Shown piece by piece: positions 1-10,866 of a DNA stretch of 64,000 nucleotides. The stretch comes from Miscanthus floridulus. Lineage: Eukaryota; Streptophyta; Magnoliopsida; Poales; Poaceae. Each line of letters opens with the position of its first letter. Positions within the stretch are counted from its first letter, which is position 1. Both the position numbers and the translations under genes were made by a program. Below the pieces are notes generated by a model. It saw only the letters and a list, made by a program, of their open reading frames with translations, searched no databases and had not been told where the DNA came from. The stretch spans positions 121,630,951 to 121,694,950 of the forward strand of contig NC_089597.1 in assembly GCF_019320115.1 (NCBI RefSeq), written 5' to 3'.

Positions 1-1202
1 GTTAACTAACAACAGCCAATGGGACCACAACGGCACCGACTCGCTGCACGATAGAATAGATAGGATATACAAATAAATACATTATATCTAGAGATACGAA
101 ACCCTAAGAGAGCAAGCAATAGGTACGAAATTGAAATGATGGCTTGCTACCTTACGAACCGGTGAATCAATGAGAAGAGGAAGGAATCGGGGAACCATCG
201 GGTCGGCAACTGGACGTCTAGGGTTAGAGTTGTGGCGAAGTTTGGTGGCTGAGCAATATAGTGAGGGCACGAGTGCAAGGATGGCAGTAGGGTCTCCAGC
301 GTGGAGCATCACGGCGGCAACGCTAGTGAGTGCTGCGGGTGGTGCTAGGACATGGGAGCACTCGACAGCGGTGGTGCGATGGTGCTACGGCGGCTGCGTG
401 CCGGCGTGAAGGCATGGGCGCGCGGAGCAATGCGACGCGACGGCTTGGCTTGGCGGTGGTGGCGTACAGGTGCTGGAGCAGGGCGGCGGCATGGGAAGGA
501 GTGATGCAGGGCTAGACCAAGGCGGTGTTCTGTTATAAAGGGTCCCTCGACGGAACAGATGAGGAAACAGAGAAGAATTCGGATGCCGCATGATTTCTAC
601 TGACCGGACGTTCTAGTGGCAACGACCGGACGCTGCCACCCAGAGTCCAGTCGATTCCAGAGAGGTCCAAAACCCCTAAAATCATGACCGGACGCGTCCG
701 GTGAACCTCGACCGGACACAGCCAGAGTCCGATGCAACCTGTCTCCTTTGTCTTCGATCGACCGGACGCTAAACCACCATCTGACCGGACACTGAACAGC
801 AGAGTTCGGTCATGCCATCACGGTAGGTTCACCTCCTGTGAACTGATCGGATGCTAGACTTCAGAGTCCGGTGCAGCGTTCGATCACTCTTTTTCCAGCA
901 AATCTTCAAAGTCCTTTGTGTTGCCTGTTCCCAATCTAGTCCCAACTTCAATAAGATCCAAATAAACACCAATTGAGACTGATGTGAGTTACCGCTCTCA
1001 AACCCTCAAAAATTTTAAAATATTTTGCCTTAGGCTATAATCCTTTTTAAGAAAATAGGTAATAAGGGGGCAATTGAAGATAAACGACAAAGCACCATTC
1101 ATGCATATGCAATGCAATACTTGAAAGTAAATCTAGTTGCTTGTCAAGTTTGATCCAAGGTTAAGCTTCTTCACACGCTTTATGGCGGTTATCTTAACCA
1201 TG
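1..1202 (-). other. pol-env spacer of element A with CCGGAC repeat array
   Basis: About 1.2 kb without a supported gene, between pol and the missing env-like gene. From 598 to 870 it carries a cluster of GACCGGACGCT-type motifs in both orientations, the same motif found in the Sirevirus LTRs of this window. The segment aligns with 54270-55700 in element C. The short frames in it are not conserved and look incidental. Confidence 0.75.
532..539 (-). promoter_or_regulatory. TATA-like box downstream of the CCGGAC array (element A spacer)
   Basis: The minus strand reads TTTATAAC here, about 60 nt past the end of the CCGGAC array. This array-then-TATA order copies the LTR promoters of the family. 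It could be a promoter for the env-like gene; that is inference. In element C the matching site is degraded to a TTTTAA-like sequence near 54960. Confidence 0.4.
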
Positions 1203-3697
1203 TTAGACAAGCCTTAGGTGCATTACCATAAAGAAAACATGTTGTATATTACAATGCAATGCAAAGGACAACACAAGCTCATTTTTAGTGAAGTTACTAA
1301 AATCAAGCACATTGGGCTCATTCCGCAATTGATAAAAAGTCACCTCATCTAGCGGTTTAGTGAAGATATCCACCAATTGAACCTCGGTCCTTACACCTTC
1401 TAATGAAATATCATTCTTTGCAGCATGATCTCTAAGAAAGTGATGACGGATATCTATGTGCTTGGTGCGAGAGTGTTGAACCGGATTATTTTCAAGTTTT
1501 ACCGCACTTTCATTGTCGCACAAAAGAGGTACTTTTTCTAGAACTACTGCATAGTTTAGCAAAGTTTGTTTCATATAAAGAATTTATGCACAACAAGCAC
1601 CCACGGCAATGTATTCTGCTTTGACGGTGGACAAAGTCACACTATTTTGTTTCTTGGAGGACCAAGACACAAGTGATCTACCAAGCAAATGGCACCCTCT
1701 GGATGTGTTTTTTCTATCAACTTTGCAACCGGCATAATCCGAATCAGAATAGCCGACTAATTCAAATATAGCTCCTTTGGGATACCAAAGGCCAATGCTT
1801 GGTGTGTGCTTAAGATACCTAAGGATTCTTTTAACGGTAATCAAATGAGTTTCCTTAGGATTAGCTTGAAATCTATCACACATACACACACTAAACATGA
1901 TGTTAGGCCTAAATGCGATTAAATATAATAAGCTACCAATCATAGAGCGGTAGAGAGTTTGATCAACCGTGTTACCTCCCTCATCTAGGTCGAGATGTCC
2001 ATTAGTTGGCATTGGTGTCTTAATTGGTTTACATTCATCCATTTTGAATCTTTTGAGAAGATCCTTAGTATACTTTTCTCGAGAGATGAAAATCCCTTCT
2101 CTTATTTGCTTGACTTGAAAACCAAGAAATAATGTAAGCACTTCAATCATTGACATCTCGAACTCTTTTGACATCAATTTACCAAACTCTTTGCAAGAAT
2201 CTTCATTTGATGATCCAAAGATGATATCATCAACATACACTTGACAAATGAAGATATGTCCATCAAGCTTCTTGGTGAATAGTGTGGTGTCGACCTTCCC
2301 AATGGTGAAGCCCTTCTCAATGAGGAAGTCCCGAAGGCGCTCATACCAAGCTCTTGGGGCTTGCTTAAGCCCATATAACGCCTTGGACAACCTATAAACA
2401 TGATTAGGATGTCTAGGGTCTTCAAACCCGGGAGGTTGATCAACATAGACTAGTTCAATAATAAGTCCATTTAAAAATGCACTTTTCATATCCATTTAAT
2501 ATAGTTTCATTTCATGATGTGATGCATATGCAAGGAGGATACGAATGACTTCTAGTGTTGCAACCAGTGCAAAGGTCTCTCCAAAATCCAAACCTTCAAC
2601 TTGAGAGAATCCCTTTGCAACTAGTCTTGCCTTATTCCTCACAACAACACCTTGACCATCTTGCTTGTTGCGGAACACCCACTTTGTTCTAATAACTCTT
2701 GCACCTTTTGGTCGCTCTTCAAGTGTCCAAACTTCATTGTGGGTGAAGTTATTCAACTTTTCATGCAAGGCATTTATCCAATCCAGATCTTGAAGAGCTT
2801 CTTCTACCTTAGTAGGCTCAAAGCAAGAGACAAAAGAGTGATGTTTAATAAATAAAGCAAGTTTTTGTGAGCGAGTCATTACTCCCTTTGATGGACTCCC
2901 TATGATGAGATCTTGTGGATGAGCTTAAAGTAGAGGTGAATTTCTTCTATCAACCACTTGAGGAGGAGGTTGTGGAACATCAACATCTTGTGCTTGTACC
3001 ACCATTTGCTCATGGGAGACATGAGTGTCTTCATTTTCTACTCTCCTATCTTTTTCACCATCTTGTGGCACACTTGATGAAGAAGGTGGATTGATCACTT
3101 ATACATCATCTTCATCATCATTAGGCTTGATGTCTCCAACCAGAATATTCTTCATGGCCTCCCTCAATGGTTCATCACCTACATCATCAAGATTCTCATG
3201 TGCTCCTTGTGAGCCATTAGATTCATCAAAATCCACATCATATGTTTCTTCAAACAAGCCGGCGGCATGATTAAATACTCTATATGCTTTGGACTTTGAT
3301 GAGTAACCAACAAGAAAACCAATATCACAACATCTTTGAAACTTCCCTAGGTTTTGCCACTTCTTGTAGATGTAGCATTTGCAACCAAACCTCCTAAAGA
3401 AGGAGACGTTCGGCTTCTTCCCATTGAGCAACTCATAAGGTGTCTTACCAAGAAACTTTTAAAGGAATAGGCGGTTGGATGCATAGCATGCGGTGTTGAT
3501 AGCTTCCGCCCATAGAGCTTCGGAAGTGTTGTACTCTCTTCAAGCATTGTTCTTGCAAGAGTGATCAATGTCCGGTTTTTCCTCTCAACTACACCATTTT
3601 GTTGAGGAGTATATGTTGTGAAGACCTCATGCTTGATCCCAATTTTATCACAATAGGCTTCTATGTTTGTGTTGTCAAATTCTTTGCCGTTGTCAAG
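1203..3697 (-). pseudogene. pol: pol remnant of element A (integrase, RT, RNase H)
   Basis: Decayed 3' part of a copia polyprotein. Recognisable in order on the minus strand: end of the integrase core ([14 protein letters not shown]), the integrase C-terminal part, the RT core ([34 protein letters not shown], the YVDD catalytic motif) and RNase H (YSDSDYAG, then CDNESAVKLENNP, then TKHIDIRHHFLRD). The frame is broken by in-frame stops, including TAA at 2496-2498, a stop near 1581, and a frameshift around 3430-3490. A one-base loss near the pol end removes the normal stop, so the frame runs on to 1203. Gag, protease and the 5' half of integrase are missing. It cannot make a functional enzyme. 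The TAA at 2496-2498 recurs at the equivalent codon of element C. Confidence 0.9.
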
Positions 3698-4343
3698 CAA
3701 GATCCTAGTGAGGTGTTTGTGATTTGAGAATCCAAGAGAGTAGCCTCACTAGCAAATCAAGAGTAGCAAAGTGTGCATCCATCTTCTCATTAGGCTTCGC
3801 GTGGTCAAGTGAGAGTTCGTGCTTGTTACTCTTGGTGATCGCCATCACCTAGATGGCTTGGTGGTGATCGGGAGTTTGGTGTTCACCCGGCGGAGCTTGT
3901 GGGTGACCCAACTCAAGTTGTGAGCGGCTTTGGGTGATTTGCCGCGACGGAGTGTCGAAGAATCAACCCGTAGAGAGCACTTGATCCTTGCGCGGATCAA
4001 GGGGGAGCTACACCCTTGCGCGGGTGCTCCAACGAGGACTAGTGGGGAGTGGCGACTCTCCGATACCTCGGCAAAACATCGCCGCGTTCCTTTCTCTCTC
4101 TACTTACTTTGAGCACTTACTTTGAGTATTTACTTTGAGCAATTCAATACTTGTTTTACATCCATAGAATTGCTTGCTAGAGTAAGTTTGGAACATAGGT
4201 TGAGAGGTTGTTGTGCATTAGTTTGATATAAACACTTTTCTAGGCACAAGGGGTTAATTGGGCTATCCGTAGGATTTGATTATTGCAAGAGAATTTAGAA
4301 TTAGCCCAATTCACCCCCTCTCTTGGGCATCTTGATCCTTTCA
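3698..4343 (+). repeat. 5' LTR of element B, 5'-truncated
   Basis: Matches the last 650 nt or so of the 3' LTR at about 11790-12441 nearly base for base. It ends in CCTTTCA, followed after two bases by the primer site. The missing part includes the CCGGAC array and TATA box, so this LTR has no visible core promoter. The left junction joins to integrase sequence of element A, with at most one or two bases of shared sequence. Confidence 0.9.
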
Positions 4344-4345
4344 AT

Positions 4346-4358
4346 TGGTATCGGAGCC
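4346..4358 (+). other. Primer binding site (initiator Met-tRNA)
   Basis: TGGTATCGGAGCC, two bases after the LTR end. It matches the usual plant copia site complementary to the 3' end of initiator methionine tRNA, except for one A-to-G change at position 8. Confidence 0.85.
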
Positions 4359-4395
4359 TCGTGCTCACCTTTTAAGCTTAATCGCTTAGAGCAAG

Positions 4396-6783
4396 ATGTC
4401 TCACGGGGATGGACCTCCTCCTATCTTTGAGGGAGATGATTTTCCATATTGGAAAATCCGCATGGAGGCATACTTAGAAGCTCTAGATGTTGGAATTCTT
4501 AGAGCCGCCTCTCAAGGGTTCCCCGCACCTAGGAATGCCGCACAACTTCAAGGCGATGAAGTGAATTATGAGAAATGGAATGCAAAGGCTCGCAACACCA
4601 TTTTTAGAGGCCTTTGCAAAGAGGTGTTCAATCGTGTAAGGAACCACAAAGACGCCCATGCTCTATGGTCGGACGTTTGTGCGCTCCATGAGGGAACCAA
4701 GAGTGAGCGTGAGGAGCGCTATCATCTTGTGATTAAAAAGCTAAATTCTTTTGAGATGTTTCCCAAAGAAAGTGCTAATGAGATGTATTCTCGATTAAAT
4801 GTTCTTGTAGAGGAAGTCAATGGGCTTGGACTTACTCAAATGTCACCATCCGATGTTGTGAGAAAAATCTTGAGTGTCCTCCCCATTGATAAATATGGAC
4901 ACATTGTGACCGTGCTACATCAAGGTGATCTTTCCACCGCTACACCGACACAAATCTTGGGAAAGATCAATGCTCATGAGATGTACATGCACATCACACC
5001 ACAAGATGGCTCATCCTCTACAAAGAAGAAAGAGAAGGACTTAGCATTCAAAGCTAGCCAAGACAAGGGCAAAGCAAGACTTGAGTATGAGAGCTCAAGT
5101 GATGAAGATGATGAAGAAAGCCTTGCCCTCATGGTGAAGAAGACCACAAAGATGCTAAAAAGGCTAAACAAGAGTGGCATCAAGTTCGACGGCAAGAAGA
5201 AGAAGTTCTTCATAAGCTCAAGAAGAAAGCCAATCTCCGAGATGGATTGCTACAATTGTGGTGAACTTGGCCACTTAGCTCATCAATGCACAAAGCCCAA
5301 GAAAGACAAGTTCAAGAACAAGGGCAAGAAAGATAATTCAAGTGATGAAGATGAAAAGAAAAAGAACAAGCCATACAAGAAGAGAGATGGCAAAAAGAGG
5401 GACTTCTACAAGAAGAAGAAGAGTGGCAAGGCCTACATTGTCGGTGATTGGCTCACGGACATTGATTCATCAAGTGGATCATCCGATGATGATAGTGACG
5501 ATGAAAAGGTGGCCGCCATTGCTATTGATCTTGCATCTTCACCGCCACCATCGCCATCATCCTCTACACACCTATGCCTTATGGCCAAAGGTGAACGCAA
5601 GGTAACTAAGAGTGATGATAGTAGTGATGATGAACATGCTAGTGATGATGATAGTGATAGCGATGATGATGACTCACCCACTTATGATGATCTTGTCAAA
5701 ATACTTAGAAAATATACTAAGATCATTAGAAAGAGTAGAGCTACAAATGAAAAACTTGATGCTAAAAATGACTCACTCTTAGCTAAATGTGACACATTAG
5801 AAAAGGCTAATGATGAGCTCAAAGAAACAAATGATTCTATATCATCCAAACTCAAGGAGCTCAAATCTTCTAAGAAAGAGCTTAAAGATAAAAATGATAA
5901 ACTTGAGTGGGTGCACAATGAGCTTATCACTAGTCACAATAAGCTAAAAGATGAATATGCAACTCTAAAGATCAATTATGATGCCCTTATTATTGCACAA
6001 GAATTCTTACCAAATGAGCCACATGATGCTACTAACCATGTTGTTAAGATTGATATAGCTACCTCATGTGATGATTTAATTGATGAAAGCATTGAGCATG
6101 GATCTAGTAGCAAGGGCAAGCAAGTGGTTGAGTGCAATAACTATGATGAGTATGTCAAGCTCAAGAGTAACAATGAGAAGCTCATGAAAGATCTTGAAGA
6201 AATGAAAAGTCACAACACCATTGTGCTAGAAACTCTTGATCATGACAAAGAGGTGATCCTTGAAAATGAGAAGTTAAAAGAAGAAGTCAAGAAACTCAAG
6301 GAGGAGAAGAACAATGATCTTCTCAAGGAAGAGAACAAGAAGCTCAAGATGGAGAAAGAGCATCTCAAGGTGGGATTGAGCAAGTTTGCTAGAGGCAAGC
6401 ATCTCCAAAGTGAGCTACTCATGAATACCGTCATGAAGATGGATAGAAGTGGCATTGGATATATGGCAAGTGTAGAGAAGAAGAAGGCTCAAGCTCAACA
6501 CCAACAATCAAAGCCAAAGCCAAAGTCAAAGAGATGTTTTGAATGTGGACAAGAAGGCCACTTTGCTCATGAGTGTCAAACTCCACTGCCACAACCCTTG
6601 CCCAAGCATGCTAGACCCTTTGCTTTCAATGCTCACTACATGCTTAGAAAAGATTCGAGTGGAAAGATGAAAGTCATGTTCTTGGGTCCCCCCAACAAGA
6701 GTAGGCCTAAGAAAATTTGGGTGGCTAAGTCACTTGTTGAGAAGGTGAAGGGCCCTCAACAAGCTTGGATCCCTAAAGCTTGA
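4396..6783 (+). CDS. gag: Gag polyprotein of element B (795 aa, intact frame)
   Basis: Structural capsid/nucleocapsid protein that packages element RNA in cytoplasmic virus-like particles. The N-terminal region (about residues 1-200; DFPYWKIRMEAYL near the start) resembles the copia gag/UBN2 family. A lysine-rich linker leads to a first CCHC zinc knuckle at residues 285-298 (CYNCGELGHLAHQC). Acidic Ser/Asp stretches follow (around 350-435), then a long Lys/Glu coiled-coil-like segment (about 440-690) and a second CCHC knuckle at 714-727 (CFECGQEGHFAHEC). The start is the first ATG after the primer site. At 795 residues, with two knuckles, it is long for a copia Gag but matches element C's gag. 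It is the only uninterrupted full-length retroelement frame here and could act in trans. The TGA stop is followed by an in-frame TAG just before pol. Confidence 0.9.
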   Translation: MSHGDGPPPIFEGDDFPYWKIRMEAYLEALDVGILRAASQGFPAPRNAAQLQGDEVNYEKWNAKARNTIFRGLCKEVFNRVRNHKDAHALWSDVCALHEGTKSEREERYHLVIKKLNSFEMFPKESANEMYSRLNVLVEEVNGLGLTQMSPSDVVRKILSVLPIDKYGHIVTVLHQGDLSTATPTQILGKINAHEMYMHITPQDGSSSTKKKEKDLAFKASQDKGKARLEYESSSDEDDEESLALMVKKTTKMLKRLNKSGIKFDGKKKKFFISSRRKPISEMDCYNCGELGHLAHQCTKPKKDKFKNKGKKDNSSDEDEKKKNKPYKKRDGKKRDFYKKKKSGKAYIVGDWLTDIDSSSGSSDDDSDDEKVAAIAIDLASSPPPSPSSSTHLCLMAKGERKVTKSDDSSDDEHASDDDSDSDDDDSPTYDDLVKILRKYTKIIRKSRATNEKLDAKNDSLLAKCDTLEKANDELKETNDSISSKLKELKSSKKELKDKNDKLEWVHNELITSHNKLKDEYATLKINYDALIIAQEFLPNEPHDATNHVVKIDIATSCDDLIDESIEHGSSSKGKQVVECNNYDEYVKLKSNNEKLMKDLEEMKSHNTIVLETLDHDKEVILENEKLKEEVKKLKEEKNNDLLKEENKKLKMEKEHLKVGLSKFARGKHLQSELLMNTVMKMDRSGIGYMASVEKKKAQAQHQQSKPKPKSKRCFECGQEGHFAHECQTPLPQPLPKHARPFAFNAHYMLRKDSSGKMKVMFLGPPNKSRPKKIWVAKSLVEKVKGPQQAWIPKA

Positions 6784-6798
6784 ATCTCTTGTGTGTAG

Positions 6799-9198
6799 GT
6801 GAACTACAAGATCGGTGGAAGTCATTGGGTTATTGATAGTGGTTGCACTCAACATATGACCGGTGACCCTCGTATGTTCACCTCACTAGATGAAGAGGTA
6901 GATGGACAAGAGAAAATAACATTTGGAGATAATTCAAAGGGCAAGGTTAAAGGATTGGGCAAAGTGGCAATATCAAATGATCACTCCATCTCCAATGTGC
7001 TCTATGTTGCTTCATTGAGCTTCAATTTGCTATCCGTTGGGCAATTGTGTGATCTTGGCTTTCAATGCTTATTCACCGAGAAGGAGGTTGTTGTATCCAA
7101 GGTCGATGACAATCAAGTGATATTCAATGGATTTAGATACAACAACTTATATCTAGTTGACTTCACCTCCGAAGATACAAACTTGAAGACTTGCTTATTC
7201 ACCAAAACAACACTTGGGTGGCTATGGCATAGAAGGCTTGCTCATGTTGGGATGAGCTCACTCAAGAAGCTTATGAAGAATGATTTGGTGAGAGGGTTGA
7301 AGGATGTGAAGTTTGAGAAGGACAAACTTTGTAGTGCATGTCAAGCCAGCAAACAAGTTGCAAACACTCATCCAACCAAAGCTTTCATGTCAACCACAAG
7401 AGTGCTAGAACTCCTACACATGGATTTATTTGGACCAACAACATACAAGAGTTTGGGAGGAAATCTCTATTGTCTTGTGATTGTGGATGACTATTCAAGA
7501 TATACATGGGTGTTCTTCCTTCATGACAAATCCGAAGTTGCATCTTGCTTCAAGAAGTTTGCCAAGAGAGCTCAAAATGAATTTGAAGTGAAGCTCAAGA
7601 AGATAAGAAGTGACAATGGCAAAGAGTTTGACAACACAAACATAGAAGCTTATTGTGATGAAGTTGGAATCAAACATGAAGTCTCCGCAACCTATACTCC
7701 TCAACAAAATGGTGTAGTTAAGAGGAAGAACTGGACTTTAATCACTCTTGCAAGGACAATGCTAGATGAGTACAACACCCCCGAAGCTCTATGGGCGGAA
7801 GCAATCAACACCGCATGTTATGCATCCAACCGCCTATTTCTTCAAAAGTTCCTTGTCAAGACACCATATGAGTTGCTCAATGGGAAGAAGCCGGACGTCT
7901 CCTTCTTTAGGGTGTTTGGTTGCAAGTGCTACATCTACAAGAAGCGGCAACACCTAGGGAAGTTTCAAAGGCGTTGTGATATAGGTTTTCTTGTTGGTTA
8001 CTCATTGAAGTCCAAAGCATATAGAGTATTTAATCATGCCACCGGCTTGGTTGAAGAAACATATGATGTGGAATTTGATGAATCTAACGGCTCCCAAGGA
8101 GCACATGAGAATCTTGATGATGTAGGTAATGAACCATTGAGGGAGGCTATGAAGAATATTCCGGTGGGAGACATCAAGCCAAAAGATGATGAAGATGATG
8201 TACAAGTCATTAACCAACCTTCTTCATCAAATGTACCACAAGATGGTGAAAAAGTTGGGAGAGTAGAAAATGAAGATACTCATATCTCCCATGAGCAAAT
8301 GGCGGTACAAGCACAAGATGTTGATGCCCCACAATCTCCTCCTCAAGTGGTCAATAGAAGAAATACACCTCTCCTACAAGATCATCCTCAAGATCTCATC
8401 ATAGGGAGTCCAACGAAGGGGGTGATGACTCGATCTCAAAAACTTACCTCATTTATTGCTCATCACTCTTTTGTCTCTTGCTATGAGCCTACCAAGGTAG
8501 AAGAAGCTCTCAAAGATCCGGATTGGATCAATGCCATGCATGAAGAGTTGAACAACTTCACTCACAATGAAGTTTGGAATCTTGAAGAGCGACCAAAAGG
8601 TGCAAGAGTCATTGGAACGAAGTGGGTGTTCCGCAACAAGCAAGATGATCAAGGTGTTGTTGTGAGGAACAAGGCAAGACTAGTAGCAAAGGGGTTCTCT
8701 CAAGTTGAAGGTTTAGATTTTGGAGAAACCTTTGCACCGGTTGCAAGATTAGAAGCCATCCGTATCCTTCTTGCATATGCATCACATCATGAAATGAAAC
8801 TATATCAAATAGATGTGAAAAGTACATTCTTAAATGGCTTTATTAATGAACTAGTCTATGTTGATCAACCTCCCGGGTTTGAAGACCCTAGATATCCTAA
8901 TCATGTTTATAGGTTGTCCAAGGCACTATATGGGCTTAAGCAAGCCCCAAGAGCTTGGTATGAGCGCCTTCGGGACTTCCTTATTGAGAAGGGCTTCACC
9001 ATTGGGAAGGTCGACACCACACTATTCACCAAGAAGCTTGAAGGGCATATCTTCATTTGTCAAGTATATGTTGATGATATCATCTTTGGATCATCAAATG
9101 AAGACTCATGCAAAGAATTTGGTGAATTGATGTCTAAGGAGTTCGAGATGTCTAAGGAGTTCGAGATGTCTAAGGAGTTCGAGATGTCAATGAATTGA
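6799..9198 (+). pseudogene. pol: Truncated pol of element B (protease, integrase, partial RT)
   Basis: Pol frame in phase with gag, separated from it by TGA at 6781-6783 and TAG at 6796-6798. The first pol codon is GTG, so no independent ATG start is apparent. Domains in order: aspartic protease (DSGCTQHM, residues 13-20), GAG-pre-integrase zinc region (WHRRLAHVG and CSACQ, about 140-185), integrase core ([35 protein letters not shown]), a low-complexity linker with ITRSQ-like motif region, then RT ([27 protein letters not shown] at residues 757-760). It breaks off 30 or so residues after YVDD in three copies of an 18-nt repeat and a stop. RNase H and the RT thumb are absent, so reverse transcription cannot be supported by this copy. 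Confidence 0.9.
9133..9186 (+). repeat. 18-bp tandem repeat, three copies, at the pol deletion junction
   Basis: TCTAAGGAGTTCGAGATG three times in a row (Ser-Lys-Glu-Phe-Glu-Met). Sister copies have it once. It lies directly before the junction with env-like sequence. The next 30 bases are made of short pieces that also occur just upstream (GAATTGATGTC, AAGACTCATGCA). Confidence 0.95.
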
Positions 9199-9218
9199 TG
9201 TCAATGCAAAGACTCATG

Positions 9219-10361
9219 CAGCTTCCCTATGCTCACTGGATCACGTTCCTCATCCGCAGAGTTGTGATTGATAAGCCCCCTAGCATGATGGATGAGTATA
9301 CAGGTGCCACTACAGAGTTCCCAGCTTACAACCTATCACAGAGGATCAGACATGCCACTCCTCAGGCACCTAGTCAGCCTAGCCGTCGCCCCGATGTGCT
9401 AGAATCTGCAGCTCAGCAGGACGAGATCATCAGAGGGATTGTAGCCACTGAGGAGGAGGAGCTAGAGGCACAGCAGGGAGTGAGTGAGTACAGTGACAGC
9501 TCTGACGACGACTACCAGCCTATACCTCAGATGCCTCCACGCAGACACGATGCAGAGGCCGATAGCTCCAGTTTTGCTCCACCTGCTCCACAGACAGACC
9601 CCGCTCTCATTGCTATTCTTGAGCGGATGCAGCAGGATCAGACACGACAGGCACAGGAGACAGCTACAAACTTCACACAGTTTCAGGCTCGTCAGGACGA
9701 GTTTCAGCGGCAGCAGCAGCTCCTTCAGCACCAGCAGTTACTCATGCAGCAGCAGCTCATGGGATTCATGCAGCATGTAGTGACAGCCATTGGGATTCCA
9801 CTGCCACAAACTTCGCCCTAGCTTGCACAGCCTCCTACCACTTCGACGACTCCAGCAGTACAGCCCATTGGGCTTCAGAGTCAGGGACAGCCTCTAGCTC
9901 AGTTTACTTCACCTCCTGTACAGGTGTCCCAGTGGTTAGCTTCACCTGGTATAGCCCCGCAGTTCACTCCTTATCACACGGGTTTCTCACCAGAGCAGAC
10001 TTCCTCGCTATTCGTGCCTGAGTCATCAGTCTCCAGGAGTCTTGGAGCATCATTCAGCGAGTTGACCAGCATGCCTACTCCGCCTCACATGCATTCTGCC
10101 GGTCCATCTACAGCAGCTCCAGCTATCATGACCACTCAGAGGCTCCCCTTGTCTATCGCCTCGTCAGATCCTACAACAGACATACTTGCAGCTTCACAGG
10201 CAGCACCAGCTCAGACCCAGACCGCTTCAGCGACTCTTCCTGCTTCAGAGGGTCAGTCAGTTCAGAGCTCAGGGTCAGATGATGATGGCGCCCAGTTCCA
10301 CCTTGCTCCACGTACTTCAGCGCCCGACTTGTCCGCTGCAGCCCCGCCGACCGACCCTTAG
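9219..10361 (+). pseudogene. Env-like gene, C-terminal remnant (element B)
   Basis: Distal part of the extra gene found downstream of pol in family 1. The frame opens with QLPYAHW, matching residues in element C (near 52840), and runs to the TAG at 10359-10361, with one in-frame TAG at 9819-9821. The product is rich in Gln, Ser, Pro and Thr. A segment near 9600-9780 is a heptad-like Gln/Leu stretch (RQDEFQRQQQLLQHQQLLMQ) that could form a coiled coil. No obvious membrane-spanning segment is seen. In the Sirevirus literature this gene is called envelope-like. Here the N-terminal half has been deleted and the remainder fused to RT. Confidence 0.75.
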
Positions 10362-10866
10362 GTTTTGGTGTTTGACGCCAAAGGGGGAGAGGGTTTGAGT
10401 ATGTAGACTTAGGGGGAGCGAGTTTTAGGGGGAGCTAGTTATCTAGTATTAGCTTATTATATACATTTGGAGTTTTATTTGTGTGATACACTATTACTTA
10501 TGCATTCGTGTGTTTTCTTTCATGCATACTATTATATATACATGTGATAGTGCTATCTACATGATTGTGATATTTGACATGTGTGATTCCTACTTTGCTT
10601 TATCTATATGTCATATCACTTATGGAATGCTCATTTGCTTTTTGCTTTTGCTTCCGCGTTTATACTTCGAAGCAAATGAGCCTTTGTTATTAGTACTCAT
10701 GCTTAATTCATATTCTTTGAGTACATTGTGTTGGCTTGGGTCATATAAGCTCGACTAACTCTTTTGTTCTTATTGACAAAAGCTTATATGAACCAAGCCC
10801 GTCAAAAACCTCACTCCATAACATACTCGAGGTGGTATTGTCATCAATCACCAAAAAGGGGGAGAT
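10362..10866 (+). other. 3' non-coding region with repeated polypurine tracts (element B)
   Basis: AGGGGGAG occurs at 10382-10389, 10411-10418 and 10427-10434. The functional tract AAAAAGGGGGAGATT (10853-10866) directly abuts the LTR start. The last tract is preceded by GTCATCAATCACC, nearly the same as in family 2 at 31142. Multiple purine tracts of this sequence are a described Sirevirus hallmark. No gene is supported here. Confidence 0.85.

Larger units (their letters stand above)
1..3697 (-). mobile_element. Element A: truncated family-1 Sirevirus (Ty1/copia)
   Basis: Minus-strand fragment of a Sirevirus-type Ty1/copia element. Reading right to left it holds integrase, reverse transcriptase and RNase H (3697 to 1203) and then the non-coding pol-env spacer (1202 to 1). 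It is closely similar in order and sequence to 54270-58110 of element C. The env-like gene and 3' LTR would lie left of the window. On the right it stops abruptly inside integrase at about 3697, where the LTR of element B begins. No LTR or target duplication of A itself is visible, so its limits are set by the window edge and by the rearrangement junction. Confidence 0.85.
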
